Shown: in pieces, positions 6,034 to 13,371 of the stretch | How the letters are laid out: each line of letters starts with the position of its first letter | Position numbering within the stretch: the first letter of the stretch is position 1 | Assembly: GCA_003505715.1 (NCBI GenBank) | Contig: DNXU01000283.1 | Coordinates: 3,544 to 18,007 of the forward strand | Direction: 5' to 3' | Source of the DNA: Cyanobacteria bacterium UBA8803 | GTDB lineage: Bacteria > Cyanobacteriota > Cyanobacteriia > Cyanobacteriales > Coleofasciculaceae | Length of the DNA: 14,464 nt | Translations under genes and position numbers: made by a program | The notes under the pieces: generated by a model | What the model saw: the letters and a program-made list of their open reading frames with translations, nothing else | What the model was told of the DNA's origin: nothing | Database searches by the model: none

Positions 6034-8124
6034 ATGACCCTAACGGATACTATTTCTCCTAAAGCTTCAACCTGGAATCGGCAAATCTATCAACGACTGA
6101 AACTTGCCCTGAGTCTGGGTCTGCGTCGCCAAATTTTTGTAGCAGTGTGTGATGATCTGAGCCTGCGCAATCGTTTGGCAGGGAAATTGCATAGTGAGTT
6201 AGGGACAACTTCAGCTAAGAGGTTAATGGATGGTCAAGGCTATGCCAAACTGGTGAGCCTGAATATCAACCCTAGCGACCCCAATCCCTTCGGGCAAATG
6301 ACGCAATGGCTAGGGAATAACCGACGATGCCAAAGTACTACACCGGGCATCGGCTTCCAGATTCTAGGGATAGAACGCTTAACCAGGCAACCGCCATCGG
6401 TGCAACGATTGTTCCTCAGGCGCTTACAGGCTATTGAACGCTATTTACCGCGCTTGGAAGCAACCCTACTGCTTTGGTTGCCACGACCTTGGTTCCATAC
6501 CATCGCGCAGTCTGTCCCCGAATTTTGGCAATGGCATACTGGTGTTTTTGAGTTTGAAGGAGAACCAACCCCACTACCCCCCGTTGGTGCTGCTAAACCA
6601 GAAGCTTCTCCTAATGCCTCAGCCTTAGAAGAAACCACAGGGTCATTTAAAGAAGATCTGCGGACGCTGCTAGCTCAGGACTTAGTAGAGACGCCAGAGT
6701 TAGTGTCTCTGGATGAACTAGCTCGGAACAACCTGTATCCCAGTAATGAGGAAGAATACTCCATTGCTCTCAACGAGGAATTAGAGACTAAAGATTGGGG
6801 ACTGTCCAAAAGAGATAAGGGCAAATCCTCCCCATCTAGTAATGGAGAGGACAAGGGAGACAAGGGGAACAAGGGCGACTTTTCCTTCCCGCCAACTTCT
6901 TATGACCAAACCCCATCTCCAATTCCCAATGCCCAGTCAGCGTCACCAGCAGATGCTTATCTACAACTAGGTAATCACTATCGCCAGGTGATCGAACAAG
7001 GAGACACCTCTGAGGAAAACTTAGCGATCGCTATTCAAGCTTACGAGCAGGCACTGCAATGGTTAGACAACACCTCGCCTCAGGTATCAGACATTCTCAA
7101 TGACTTGGGCAATCTCTACTGGATGCTTTGCCGTTGTTGCGAACGTACTGAGCATCGCCTTTCCTATCTAGAGCAGGCGATTCAATCGTACCAGTTAGCC
7201 TTAACGAAACTAGTAGCCGAAGATGCACCTCAAACTTACGCGATGGTGCAAAATAATTTAGGAGCAGCTTATGGGGATTTAGCTCGCTATAAAGAGCCAA
7301 TCGAAAGCTTAGAACTATCCATTCGGGCTTATGAAGAAGCTCTCCGCTATCGTAGTGCCGACAGCGAGCCGATCAAGTATGCTTCTACACAGAATAATTT
7401 AGGGACGGCTTACTGGAATCTAGCTCAGCATCAATCACCCTTGGAAAACTTACGAGCGGCAATTGGAGCTTACGCCGAAGCCCTTTGCTATTACAATACT
7501 CAAACCGAACCCATGAATTGGGCGATGATTCAAAATAACTTGGGGACTGCTTATTGGAATCTTGCCCAGTACGAACAATCGGAAATTTGGTTAGAACTAG
7601 CGGTTGTTGCTTATAAAGATGCCCTCAATTACCGGACAGCTGAGGCGGCTCCTGCTGCCTGCGCTGCCACCCACAATAACTTGGGCACCGCCTATTGGCA
7701 CCTAGCAGACCGATTTCAGGAAGTGCCCCAGCAACGGGCAGAATACTTAGGGTACTGTATTGCGGCTTACGAAAAAGCGATCGCTCTGGCCGAGGGATTA
7801 GGACAGCAAGAGCCACCCGTACCGCTCACCTTCGATGTGGTTGCTACCCGTAACAATCTCGGATTAGCCCATTACCAGCTTGCTACTGAGCCGGAGTTTT
7901 CTTTAGACGAGGCTGCCAAATCTAGCCATTTAGAAGCTGCCCTAGAGCAGCATGGACAAGCTTGTAGTGCGAGTGCTGCACAATCGGATGCTTACGAAAC
8001 TGCCCTGACCTATATTATTAAAACTATTCGCCTCTTCTATCAGGAACGGGGTATTGCAGGACAAAATCTGGCTCTCTCCAAAGTTCCGGGTCAGTTATTG
8101 CCAGCAATTTTGCCGCGATTATAA
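6034..8124 (+). CDS. Tetratricopeptide-repeat protein with degenerate NTPase-like N-terminus
   Basis: 696 residues from ATG 6034; an in-frame TTG at 6025 is possible, and neither has a strong ribosome binding site. Residues about 1-180 (RRQIFVAVCDD, GFQILGIERLTRQPPSVQRL, LLLWLPRPWFHTIAQSVPEF) resemble the ATPase-like module that precedes TPR arrays in cyanobacterial proteins, but no Walker A lysine motif is present, so ATP hydrolysis is unlikely. A low-complexity acidic/Lys-Gly linker follows (about 190-305), then a TPR-type array from about 307 to 640. The motif NNLGxAYxxLA recurs five times; the first four are exactly 47 codons apart. Such arrays are protein-protein scaffolds; no signal peptide or membrane helix is visible, so it is probably cytoplasmic. 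Partner and role are unknown. The linker contains intergenic-type repeat DNA (6850-6938). Confidence 0.85.
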   Translation: MTLTDTISPKASTWNRQIYQRLKLALSLGLRRQIFVAVCDDLSLRNRLAGKLHSELGTTSAKRLMDGQGYAKLVSLNINPSDPNPFGQMTQWLGNNRRCQSTTPGIGFQILGIERLTRQPPSVQRLFLRRLQAIERYLPRLEATLLLWLPRPWFHTIAQSVPEFWQWHTGVFEFEGEPTPLPPVGAAKPEASPNASALEETTGSFKEDLRTLLAQDLVETPELVSLDELARNNLYPSNEEEYSIALNEELETKDWGLSKRDKGKSSPSSNGEDKGDKGNKGDFSFPPTSYDQTPSPIPNAQSASPADAYLQLGNHYRQVIEQGDTSEENLAIAIQAYEQALQWLDNTSPQVSDILNDLGNLYWMLCRCCERTEHRLSYLEQAIQSYQLALTKLVAEDAPQTYAMVQNNLGAAYGDLARYKEPIESLELSIRAYEEALRYRSADSEPIKYASTQNNLGTAYWNLAQHQSPLENLRAAIGAYAEALCYYNTQTEPMNWAMIQNNLGTAYWNLAQYEQSEIWLELAVVAYKDALNYRTAEAAPAACAATHNNLGTAYWHLADRFQEVPQQRAEYLGYCIAAYEKAIALAEGLGQQEPPVPLTFDVVATRNNLGLAHYQLATEPEFSLDEAAKSSHLEAALEQHGQACSASAAQSDAYETALTYIIKTIRLFYQERGIAGQNLALSKVPGQLLPAILPRL
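6850..6938 (+). repeat. Intergenic-type repeats inside the TPR gene
   Basis: At 6850-6879 the unit GACAAGGGGA recurs about three times, and at 6911-6938 the DNA runs CCAATTCCCAATGCCCAG. Both resemble low-complexity repeats usually found between cyanobacterial genes. Here they are translated as a Lys/Gly/Asp-rich and then Pro/Ser/Asn-rich linker without breaking the frame. Confidence 0.65.
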
Positions 8125-8137
8125 AATGCTTAAATTT

Positions 8138-8176
8138 AAACGCAAAGGACGCGAAGTTGATCGCCAAGGGCGCAAA
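8138..8176. repeat. Dispersed 'cgcaaaggacgcgaag' type repeat
   Basis: AACGCAAAGGACGCGAAG followed by a diverged second unit (CGCCAAGGGCGCAAA). Strings of this kind recur between genes in many cyanobacteria. It follows the TPR gene stop by 13 bases. Confidence 0.5.
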
Positions 8177-8341
8177 ATTTTGCTATCAAGTTGGGAAATT
8201 TTATAGTCAGCCCGGAGTTGGAAATAAATTTATAGTTATACAGCATTTATGTCTTTATTACAAAAATTTAAGTAAGTGAAGTGGAGAGTGAGACCTAGCT
8301 GTTTAATAGGATATTCTCCAAGGAATTCAAAACTTAAAACT

Positions 8342-8605
8342 ATGAATCAAGATCAGCGTCAGGCTTACTGGCGTGCGAATACAGCGTTAATCAGAAATCT
8401 TTTGATAGTCTGGGCGTTAGTGTCTATTGGCTTCAGTATCCTGCTGGTTCAACCATTGAACAATCTGCGCCTGGGTGGTCTACCACTGGGCTTCTGGATG
8501 GCGCAGCAAGGCTCTATTTTTGTCTTTGTTGGGCTGATTTTTGTCTATGCCGTGCAGATGGACAAGCTCGATCGCAAATATGGTGTCAACCGGAGGAGTA
8601 AATAA
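8342..8605 (+). CDS. DUF4212 small membrane subunit of a sodium/solute symporter
   Basis: 87 residues from ATG 8342, starting MNQDQRQAYWRANTALIRNL. Two transmembrane helices are visible: about residues 16-39 (NLLIVWALVSIGFSILLVQP) and 46-73 (LGFWMAQQGSIFVFVGLIFVYAVQ). It ends with the basic tail DRKYGVNRRSK. The YW...N...I...L.IWA pattern and the FW.AQQGSI..FV.LIF.YA pattern are those of DUF4212, found next to VC_2705-type symporter genes and taken to be their small subunit. A GTG at 8276 extends the frame, but its 22 residues are unlike the family. Its TAA shares a base with the symporter ATG (TAATG), so the two are co-translated. The AGGA at 8321 is rather far (17 bases) from the ATG. Confidence 0.9.
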   Translation: MNQDQRQAYWRANTALIRNLLIVWALVSIGFSILLVQPLNNLRLGGLPLGFWMAQQGSIFVFVGLIFVYAVQMDKLDRKYGVNRRSK

Positions 8606-10296
8606 TGTCAGTTGAAGCCTGGACAACTTTCCTGGTGATCCTTTCTTTCATCTTATATCTCTACATCGGTTGGCGCTCTCGCGTTAAAGATAGCAAAGGC
8701 TTTTTTGTAGCTGAGCAGGGTGTTCCTTCCCTTGCCAACGGTGCAGCTACTGCGGCTGATTGGATGTCAGCTGCTTCGTTTATCTCAATGGCGGGACTGA
8801 TTTCCTTCCTAGGTTACGACGGCTCAATTTACCTGATGGGTTGGACTGGCGGCTACGTGCTGCTGGCTTTGTTGCTGGCTCCCTACCTGCGGAAGTTCGG
8901 CAAATACACGGTGCCGGATTTTGTAGGCGATCGCTATTACTCTAACATTGCCCGCGTAGTAGCTGTGATTGCTGCGATCTTCATCTCCATGACCTACGTT
9001 GCCGGACAAATGCGCGGTGTTGGCATCGTGTTCAGCCGCTTTCTCCAGGTGGACATCAGTACTGGGGTGGTGATCGGGATGGTAATTGTCGGCTTTTTCT
9101 CAGTGCTGGGGGGAATGAAAGGCATCACCTGGACTCAAGTCGCTCAATATATAGTGCTGATCGTCGCTTACTTAATTCCCGCCTTTGCTATCTCCCTACT
9201 CCTCACCCACAACCCCATCCCCCAGATAGCTTTCACCTTTAGCGATATCGTTCCCAAACTCAACCAAATCCAGCTTGACCTCGGTTTCCAGGAATACACC
9301 AAACCGTTTGTAAATAAGTCGATGCTGGATGTTTTATTTATTGCGATCGCCCTGATGGTGGGAACGGCGGGACTCCCTCACGTTATCGTCCGTTTTTACA
9401 CCGTTCCTGATGTGCGATCGGCACGCTTTTCCGCAGGTTGGGCGCTGCTATTTATCGCCTTGCTCTACACCACTGCACCAGCTTTATCCACCTTTGCCCG
9501 ATACAATCTGATTAGCTCGTTGCATAACCATACTATTGAGGAAATTCATCAGTTAGACTGGGCTAAAAAATGGGAAAACACCAAGTTATTAACTTTTGAG
9601 GATAAAGACGGTGATGGACTGATTGAGTTGAAGCCCGATAAAAAGACGAGCGAGATTGTCATTGACCCAGATATTATTGTTCTTTCTACACCAGAGGTGG
9701 CGAAACTGGCTCCTTGGGTGATTGCTTTAGTCGCTGTGGGGGGGTTGGCGGCAGCCTTGTCTACAGCGTCAGGATTGCTGCTGGTGATCTCTAGCTCGGT
9801 AGCCCATGATGTTTACTATCGCATGATCAATCCTGGCGCATCGGAATCGCTGCGGGTAATGGTGGGTCGGGTGATGGTTGGATTTGCGATCGCTATTGCC
9901 GGATATTTTGGTGTTAATCCACCGGGTTTTGTGGCTCAAGTCGTGGCGTTTGCCTTTGGCTTGGCTGCCGCCAGCTTTTTCCCAATCATCATCCTGGGTA
10001 TTTTTGATAAACGGACTAACCGAGAAGGTGCGATCGCGGGCATGATCGTGGGCTTGTGCTTTACGATTTTCTATATTGTCGGCGTGAAATTTTATGACAT
10101 GCCGCCTTGGTTTTTCGGTGTCTCTGCTGAAGGCATTGGCACCCTAGGCATGGCGATCAATTTCATCGTCACTTGGAGCGTTTCTCGCTTAACACCAGCA
10201 CCACCCACCGAGATCCAGGAGATGGTTGAGGTACTGCGCATCCCTGGGGATGAACCACCTGCGCTTGAAGAACTAGATGAAGAACATCTAGATTAA
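8605..10296 (+). CDS. Sodium/solute symporter, VC_2705 (acetate permease-like) subfamily
   Basis: 563 residues, full length for the SSS family. GGAGG at 8592-8596 lies 8 bases before the ATG. The N-terminal helix EAWTTFLVILSFILYLYIGW is followed by the SSS block KGFFVAEQGVPSLANGAATA and ADWMSAASFISMAG, then GKYTVPDFVGDRY, with about 12-13 hydrophobic helices in all. It probably imports a small carboxylate such as acetate with Na+ across the plasma membrane; the substrate is inferred from relatives of ActP. A hydrophilic loop at about 315-355 carries DKDGDGLIEL (333-342), which looks like the first ten positions of an EF-hand loop. The C-terminal tail is acidic (EELDEEHLD). It forms an operon with the DUF4212 gene. 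No metabolic gene lies nearby to help fix the substrate. Confidence 0.92.
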   Translation: MSVEAWTTFLVILSFILYLYIGWRSRVKDSKGFFVAEQGVPSLANGAATAADWMSAASFISMAGLISFLGYDGSIYLMGWTGGYVLLALLLAPYLRKFGKYTVPDFVGDRYYSNIARVVAVIAAIFISMTYVAGQMRGVGIVFSRFLQVDISTGVVIGMVIVGFFSVLGGMKGITWTQVAQYIVLIVAYLIPAFAISLLLTHNPIPQIAFTFSDIVPKLNQIQLDLGFQEYTKPFVNKSMLDVLFIAIALMVGTAGLPHVIVRFYTVPDVRSARFSAGWALLFIALLYTTAPALSTFARYNLISSLHNHTIEEIHQLDWAKKWENTKLLTFEDKDGDGLIELKPDKKTSEIVIDPDIIVLSTPEVAKLAPWVIALVAVGGLAAALSTASGLLLVISSSVAHDVYYRMINPGASESLRVMVGRVMVGFAIAIAGYFGVNPPGFVAQVVAFAFGLAAASFFPIIILGIFDKRTNREGAIAGMIVGLCFTIFYIVGVKFYDMPPWFFGVSAEGIGTLGMAINFIVTWSVSRLTPAPPTEIQEMVEVLRIPGDEPPALEELDEEHLD

Positions 10297-10327
10297 GCAA
10301 TTTGGAGTGATGGCAAATAACGTTGAA

Positions 10328-10375
10328 GTTAGGACTTACGCATTGACAGTAAGCTTTTAGTATGCGTTCAGTCCC
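10328..10375. repeat. IS end-like inverted motif at the left edge of the transposase relic
   Basis: GTTAGGACTTACGCAT at 10328-10343 is followed by an imperfect inverted partner TATGCGTTCAGTCCC at 10361-10375, which overlaps the transposase stop codon. GGACTTACGCA is an end sequence often seen next to cyanobacterial IS copies (from memory). No matching end was found right of the relic, so the element appears truncated there. Confidence 0.55.
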
Positions 10376-11147
10376 ATTTTCTGTTTGAGATGTTCCAAAA
10401 TGAATTCGCGAGCAATCTGAAGAGACAAATTTCTCTGTAGTTCATACCAATTCTCAATTAGCTGTTCAGCTCGCATCAACTCTAACTGGGTAAAGGCTCG
10501 AATTGCACAAAAAAAGTGGGTCTTGAGCGCATCAGTTGTTCTGACCATAAATCGCTCGATGCCACAGAGCTGCTTGATGGCTCTGTGGTAACATTCAGTT
10601 CCCCAATGAATTGAATGCATTTGCTTGAAATCATAGCGAGTTAAATATTCAAGTTCTTCCCGGCAAGGGAGGAACATAACATAGTACCTCTCGACCTCGT
10701 TTTTGAACGTTTTCCGAAATACTTTTACATTCCCAAAATTCTTCAGGTGAACCACTAGTCCGTTATCCGGAATTGGCAATTCCTGAACCTGATTGTATAC
10801 TCCTGGCTGAACCGAGACTTTTCTATTCTTGGCAATACCCATGAGAAAACCTAATTTTTGGTTTCTTAAAAACTTGAGATTTTCTTGACTTAAGTACCAA
10901 GTATCTCCCGTGACTGTCTTGGGCTTGAGTCCCCAAACTATTACCTCTTCTATCATTTCTCTAAAATAATGATGTTTTCCTGACCAGAAGTACCAGATTA
11001 ATTCTGTTAGAGCTGGGTCACTATAAGGCTTATCGATGACTGTATCGTCTCCGCTTAATGAAGAATTTCTGATAAGCGATTACAGCCGGCATATTTGGGT
11101 TCAGCCAGCAGGAATAGAGTGTAGGTGTTGATGAAAGCGATCGCATT
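10357..11147 (-). pseudogene. Decayed DDE transposase with two internal deletions
   Basis: The minus strand keeps three pieces of one transposase. The N-terminal piece (11147-11058) reads AIAFINTYTLFLLAEPKYAG then CNRLSEILH and a stop. In another frame the next piece (from 11058) reads LSGDDTVIDKPYSDPALTEL, with the first catalytic Asp in DDTVIDK. The third piece runs from 10968 to the stop at 10357 and holds GDTWY (second Asp) and HWGTECYHRAIKQ (Glu). Compared with the family as I recall it, about 40 residues are missing between RLSEIL and LSGDD, with loss of frame, and about 38 between SGKHH and YFREM. The last 199 codons remain open from ATG 10956. It cannot make a full transposase. I do not assign an IS family name. 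Confidence 0.8.
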
Positions 11148-11180
11148 CTATCCTTCAACTTAATGCGATCGTTCGATCTT

Positions 11181-11212
11181 GTAGTTTGGGTTTAAGGATG
11201 AAACCCGACACA
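11181..11212. repeat. Dispersed GGGTTT...AAACCC hairpin repeat
   Basis: GGGTTT at 11188-11193 pairs with AAACCC at 11201-11206 around a 7-base loop. The whole resembles the widespread cyanobacterial intergenic repeat of the form 'gtaggttgggtt...gaaacccaaca', here diverged. Confidence 0.55.
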
Positions 11213-11300
11213 CATCACTGCTTTTTCACCTCAACCCTGGTGCGATCGCTCAATCGAGTCCTATTGAATTTTACGTTACCCACTGATTCATAAGCAAAGA

Positions 11301-11335
11301 CTTGACAGTACTCACCCACACCTACAGTGAGGGGC
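11301..11335 (-). mobile_element. Possible IS200/IS605 end remnant
   Basis: On the minus strand GTAGGTGTGGGTGAGTACTG followed by TCAA resembles the conserved 3' end of IS200/IS605-type elements, where a hairpin precedes GTGAGTA.TGTCA. CTCAC (11311-11315) and GTGAG (11327-11331) can pair. No TnpA or TnpB coding sequence is recognisable beside it, so at most this is a scar. Confidence 0.3.
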
Positions 11336-11594
11336 GATCGCACTCGTTCCAATACTCCGCCTTGGTATGCTCCACGAAGGCTATACCTCCAGCAAGCAGC
11401 AAAGCTGCATCGGAATTGTCCAGAAAAAGTTTATTCTGGTGTGACGGGCAAAGGATTGGGATTTCTATGCTTAACGCCTTAATAAGTAGGTCAACATAGA
11501 AACGCCGATATTTGTAAAGAAGTGTAAATCGAGCTAATTCCTTATCAAGCAAGATTTCAGATGTTTATAATCCTTTACATGGTTCAACTTGCTT

Positions 11595-12878
11595 ATGTCA
11601 ACCTACTTAGCTATAGCGAAAAAATATGCCCTTCCCGGGTTCTTCATCTTTCTGGGTACCATACCGCTTGTTGGAGCGTTGATCGTTTATAGGAACACCA
11701 ACTTATATCTTGCAGAAGCAGCCAAGGCAGAAGGCACTGTGGTTAAAGTCGTCAGACCACCGAACAACGATGTCTATTACCCCGTTGTTCAATTTACAAG
11801 TCAAAATGGTCAGACAATTGAATTTCAATCATCAGTGGGTAGCCGTCCACCAAGTTACTCCAAGAGCCAAAAAGTCGAGGTCTTGTACCGACCAACCAAC
11901 CCACAAGATGCACAGATTAGAAACTTCTTTTCGCTTTGGTGGGGTTCAATCACACTTGCCGGAAGTGGTGGATTACTCTTTTTGACTGGCACTCTCACTC
12001 TCCTCGCCATCGTGCTGAACAAGGGCAGAGTAGTGGAAGGTCAGGATGAAGGCGCTGAGGTTCTTACCAGACGGAGTGCGGTCTTCACCGGGCGGAGAAG
12101 GACATATCGGTCTTACCCCGTTGTGATCTTCTTCTGGGGAAAAGCGATAAATCCTAAATATGCCTTCGCTTTGATCTTCAACTTAATAGGTATCGGAACT
12201 CTTGTTCTCACATGGTCTATTCAGAACATCGACAACGCATTTCTTGCGTCAGCAGCCAGGGCAGAAGGCACTGTGGTTGAACTTGTAGAAAGACGGAGCA
12301 TTAGTAAACGTCAAACCTCACAGTCCATCTACACTCCCGTTGTTCAATTTACGAGTCAAAATGGCCAGACAATTGAATTTGTAGGATCGAGTAGCTATCC
12401 ACCAAGGTACTCCGAGGGTCAAAAAGTCGAGGTCTTGTACCAACCGACCAACCCACAAGATGCAAGGATTAGCGGTGAAGACTCTTCAGATAGTACCCTT
12501 TCCATCTTTACCGGAATTGGTGGAGTATTCATTTTAATGGGCACTGGCGTTTTCCTCCCTGGCCTGCTGAAGGGGCGCAAAGACAAATATCTAAAACAGC
12601 ATGGTATGCCAATAGAAACCGAGTACCAGAGTGTTCAGACTGACACCTGGTTGACAGTCACTGGCAGACATCGATCCAGAGTTGTGACTCAGTGGCAGAA
12701 TCCATCGACTGGCGAGCTGCACATATTCAAGAGCGACCATTTGTGGTCTGATCCTTCGAGTTATATAGAGAACGAGAAGATTACTAAGATTACTGTATTC
12801 ATAGAGGAAGGAAATCCTAAGAAATACTATGTCGATCTCTCGTTTCTTCCGAACCCAGATTTGTCACCAGATGATTAA
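11595..12878 (+). CDS. DUF3592 membrane protein with duplicated module
   Basis: 427 residues from ATG 11595; a TTG at 11589 is two codons upstream. No good ribosome binding site is seen. Four hydrophobic helices: near residues 11-31 (PGFFIFLGTIPLVGALIVY), about 112-137 (ITLAGSGGLLFLTGTLTLLA), about 193-213 (YAFALIFNLIGIGTLVLTW) and about 305-325 (FTGIGGVFILMGTGVFL). After helix 1 and again after helix 3 lies a DUF3592 module, AEGTVVxxV...YxPVVQFTSQNGQTIEF...Y..GQKVEVLYxPTNPQDA. The C-terminal part (QWQNPSTGELHIFKSDHLW, then KYYVDLSFLP) matches the tail seen in some DUF3592 proteins. The modules probably form small beta domains on one side of the membrane; function is unknown. The two module copies are near-identical in DNA, so the duplication looks recent. 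No clear operon partner. Confidence 0.85.
   Translation: MSTYLAIAKKYALPGFFIFLGTIPLVGALIVYRNTNLYLAEAAKAEGTVVKVVRPPNNDVYYPVVQFTSQNGQTIEFQSSVGSRPPSYSKSQKVEVLYRPTNPQDAQIRNFFSLWWGSITLAGSGGLLFLTGTLTLLAIVLNKGRVVEGQDEGAEVLTRRSAVFTGRRRTYRSYPVVIFFWGKAINPKYAFALIFNLIGIGTLVLTWSIQNIDNAFLASAARAEGTVVELVERRSISKRQTSQSIYTPVVQFTSQNGQTIEFVGSSSYPPRYSEGQKVEVLYQPTNPQDARISGEDSSDSTLSIFTGIGGVFILMGTGVFLPGLLKGRKDKYLKQHGMPIETEYQSVQTDTWLTVTGRHRSRVVTQWQNPSTGELHIFKSDHLWSDPSSYIENEKITKITVFIEEGNPKKYYVDLSFLPNPDLSPDD
11718..12474 (+). repeat. Internal duplication in the DUF3592 gene
   Basis: Segments 11718-11744 and 12252-12278 match at 26 of 27 bases, and 11781-11825 matches 12336-12380 at 43 of 45. The later stretch coding QKVEVLYxPTNPQDA is also conserved. 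The offset grows from 534 to 555 bases because copy 2 has seven extra codons (within RRSISKRQTSQSIYT). Confidence 0.9.
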
Positions 12879-13163
12879 GGAGAGCCATTCAAGAGAAAAA
12901 TAAGATTTTTTTACTTCTTTATATTTTTTAATTTTGTTTGGACGTATTTGATTCTAGGTCGTGATGGTTAGGGGTGTGTTAGGTGTACTACTCCTGTGGA
13001 ATCGGGTCAAAATCCTCTGGTAAAGGAATGTTGCAACCTAATTCCCATAATATTTGTGAGAGCGGGCTGAAAATGGCTCAAGTGGAAAACGGGTGAGGGT
13101 GGGAGGATTATTCCCGTAATAAGCGTTTTCGGTAGTTGAATTTTAATATCTCTTTACACACCC

Positions 13164-13199
13164 AAAACCCCCGATTGCTGCTAAGCGTTGGGGGTTTTC
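13164..13199 (+). terminator. Rho-independent terminator-like hairpin
   Basis: AAAACCCCC (13164-13172) and GGGGGTTTT (13190-13198) form a perfect 9-base-pair stem around a 17-base loop that itself can form a small GCT/AGC pair. A-run before and T-run after make it usable in either direction: for a plus-strand RNA ending here or for minus-strand transcription leaving the IS4 gene. Confidence 0.65.
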
Positions 13200-13322
13200 T
13201 CATAAAAGTAATGTGTCAGTTTGGGTATAACAAAACACAAATTAAAACGAATCCTATTCCTTTTGGTTAAGGCATAAACAGAGTCTTTAGCCTTCAATGA
13301 AGGGAGCATAAATGATCGTTGT

Positions 13323-13344
13323 CCAATTGGGTAATCCCCATTGG
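13323..13344. repeat. Hairpin CCAAT-TGGG/CCCC-ATTGG near the IS4 gene 3' end
   Basis: CCAAT (13323-13327) pairs with ATTGG (13340-13344), with GGG/CCC inside and one mismatch. It lies 28 bases beyond the IS4 transposase stop. It may be part of the IS end region; no matching terminal repeat was found within the window. Confidence 0.5.
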
Positions 13345-13371
13345 TAACAAGTTAAGGCTGTAGAGCAGATG

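Larger units (their letters stand above)
11148..11594. other. Gene-poor stretch with repeat and IS debris
   Basis: 447 bases without a supportable gene. It contains the GGGTTT/AAACCC repeat at 11181-11212, two HIP1 octamers (the one near 11135 lies just inside the transposase relic), a hairpin resembling an IS200/IS605 end at 11301-11335, and a TATAAT at 11566-11571 that lies 23 bases before the next ATG. The TATAAT has no convincing -35 partner. Open frames on both strands at 11302-11552 lack ribosome binding sites and family resemblance. Confidence 0.6.
12879..13371. other. 493-base spacer with structured, ncRNA-like sequence
   Basis: No supportable protein gene. The left 80 bases are T-rich and unstructured. 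From about 12990 to 13200 several inverted pairs occur: GGAAT/ATTCC (13025-13029 and 13041-13045), GAAAACG/CGTTTTC (13085-13091 and 13124-13130) enclosing GGGA/TCCC (13101-13104 and 13112-13115), and then the terminator-like hairpin at 13164-13198. This could be a small RNA gene of about 140 bases on the plus strand if CATAAT at 13046-13051 is a -10 box. I cannot place it in a known RNA family. Confidence 0.35.

Noticed and set aside
5757..6035. Minus-strand open frame, 92 codons
   Set aside because: It crosses the C-run/G-run repeat and the promoter region of the Ssl1498-family gene and shows no family resemblance.
8276..8341. GTG start for the DUF4212 gene
   Set aside because: The added residues are not family-like, and the ATG at 8342 gives the normal N-terminus.
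11302..11552. Overlapping open frames on both strands (65 and 76 codons)
   Set aside because: Both use TTG starts without ribosome binding sites, match nothing I recognise and lie in repeat and IS debris.
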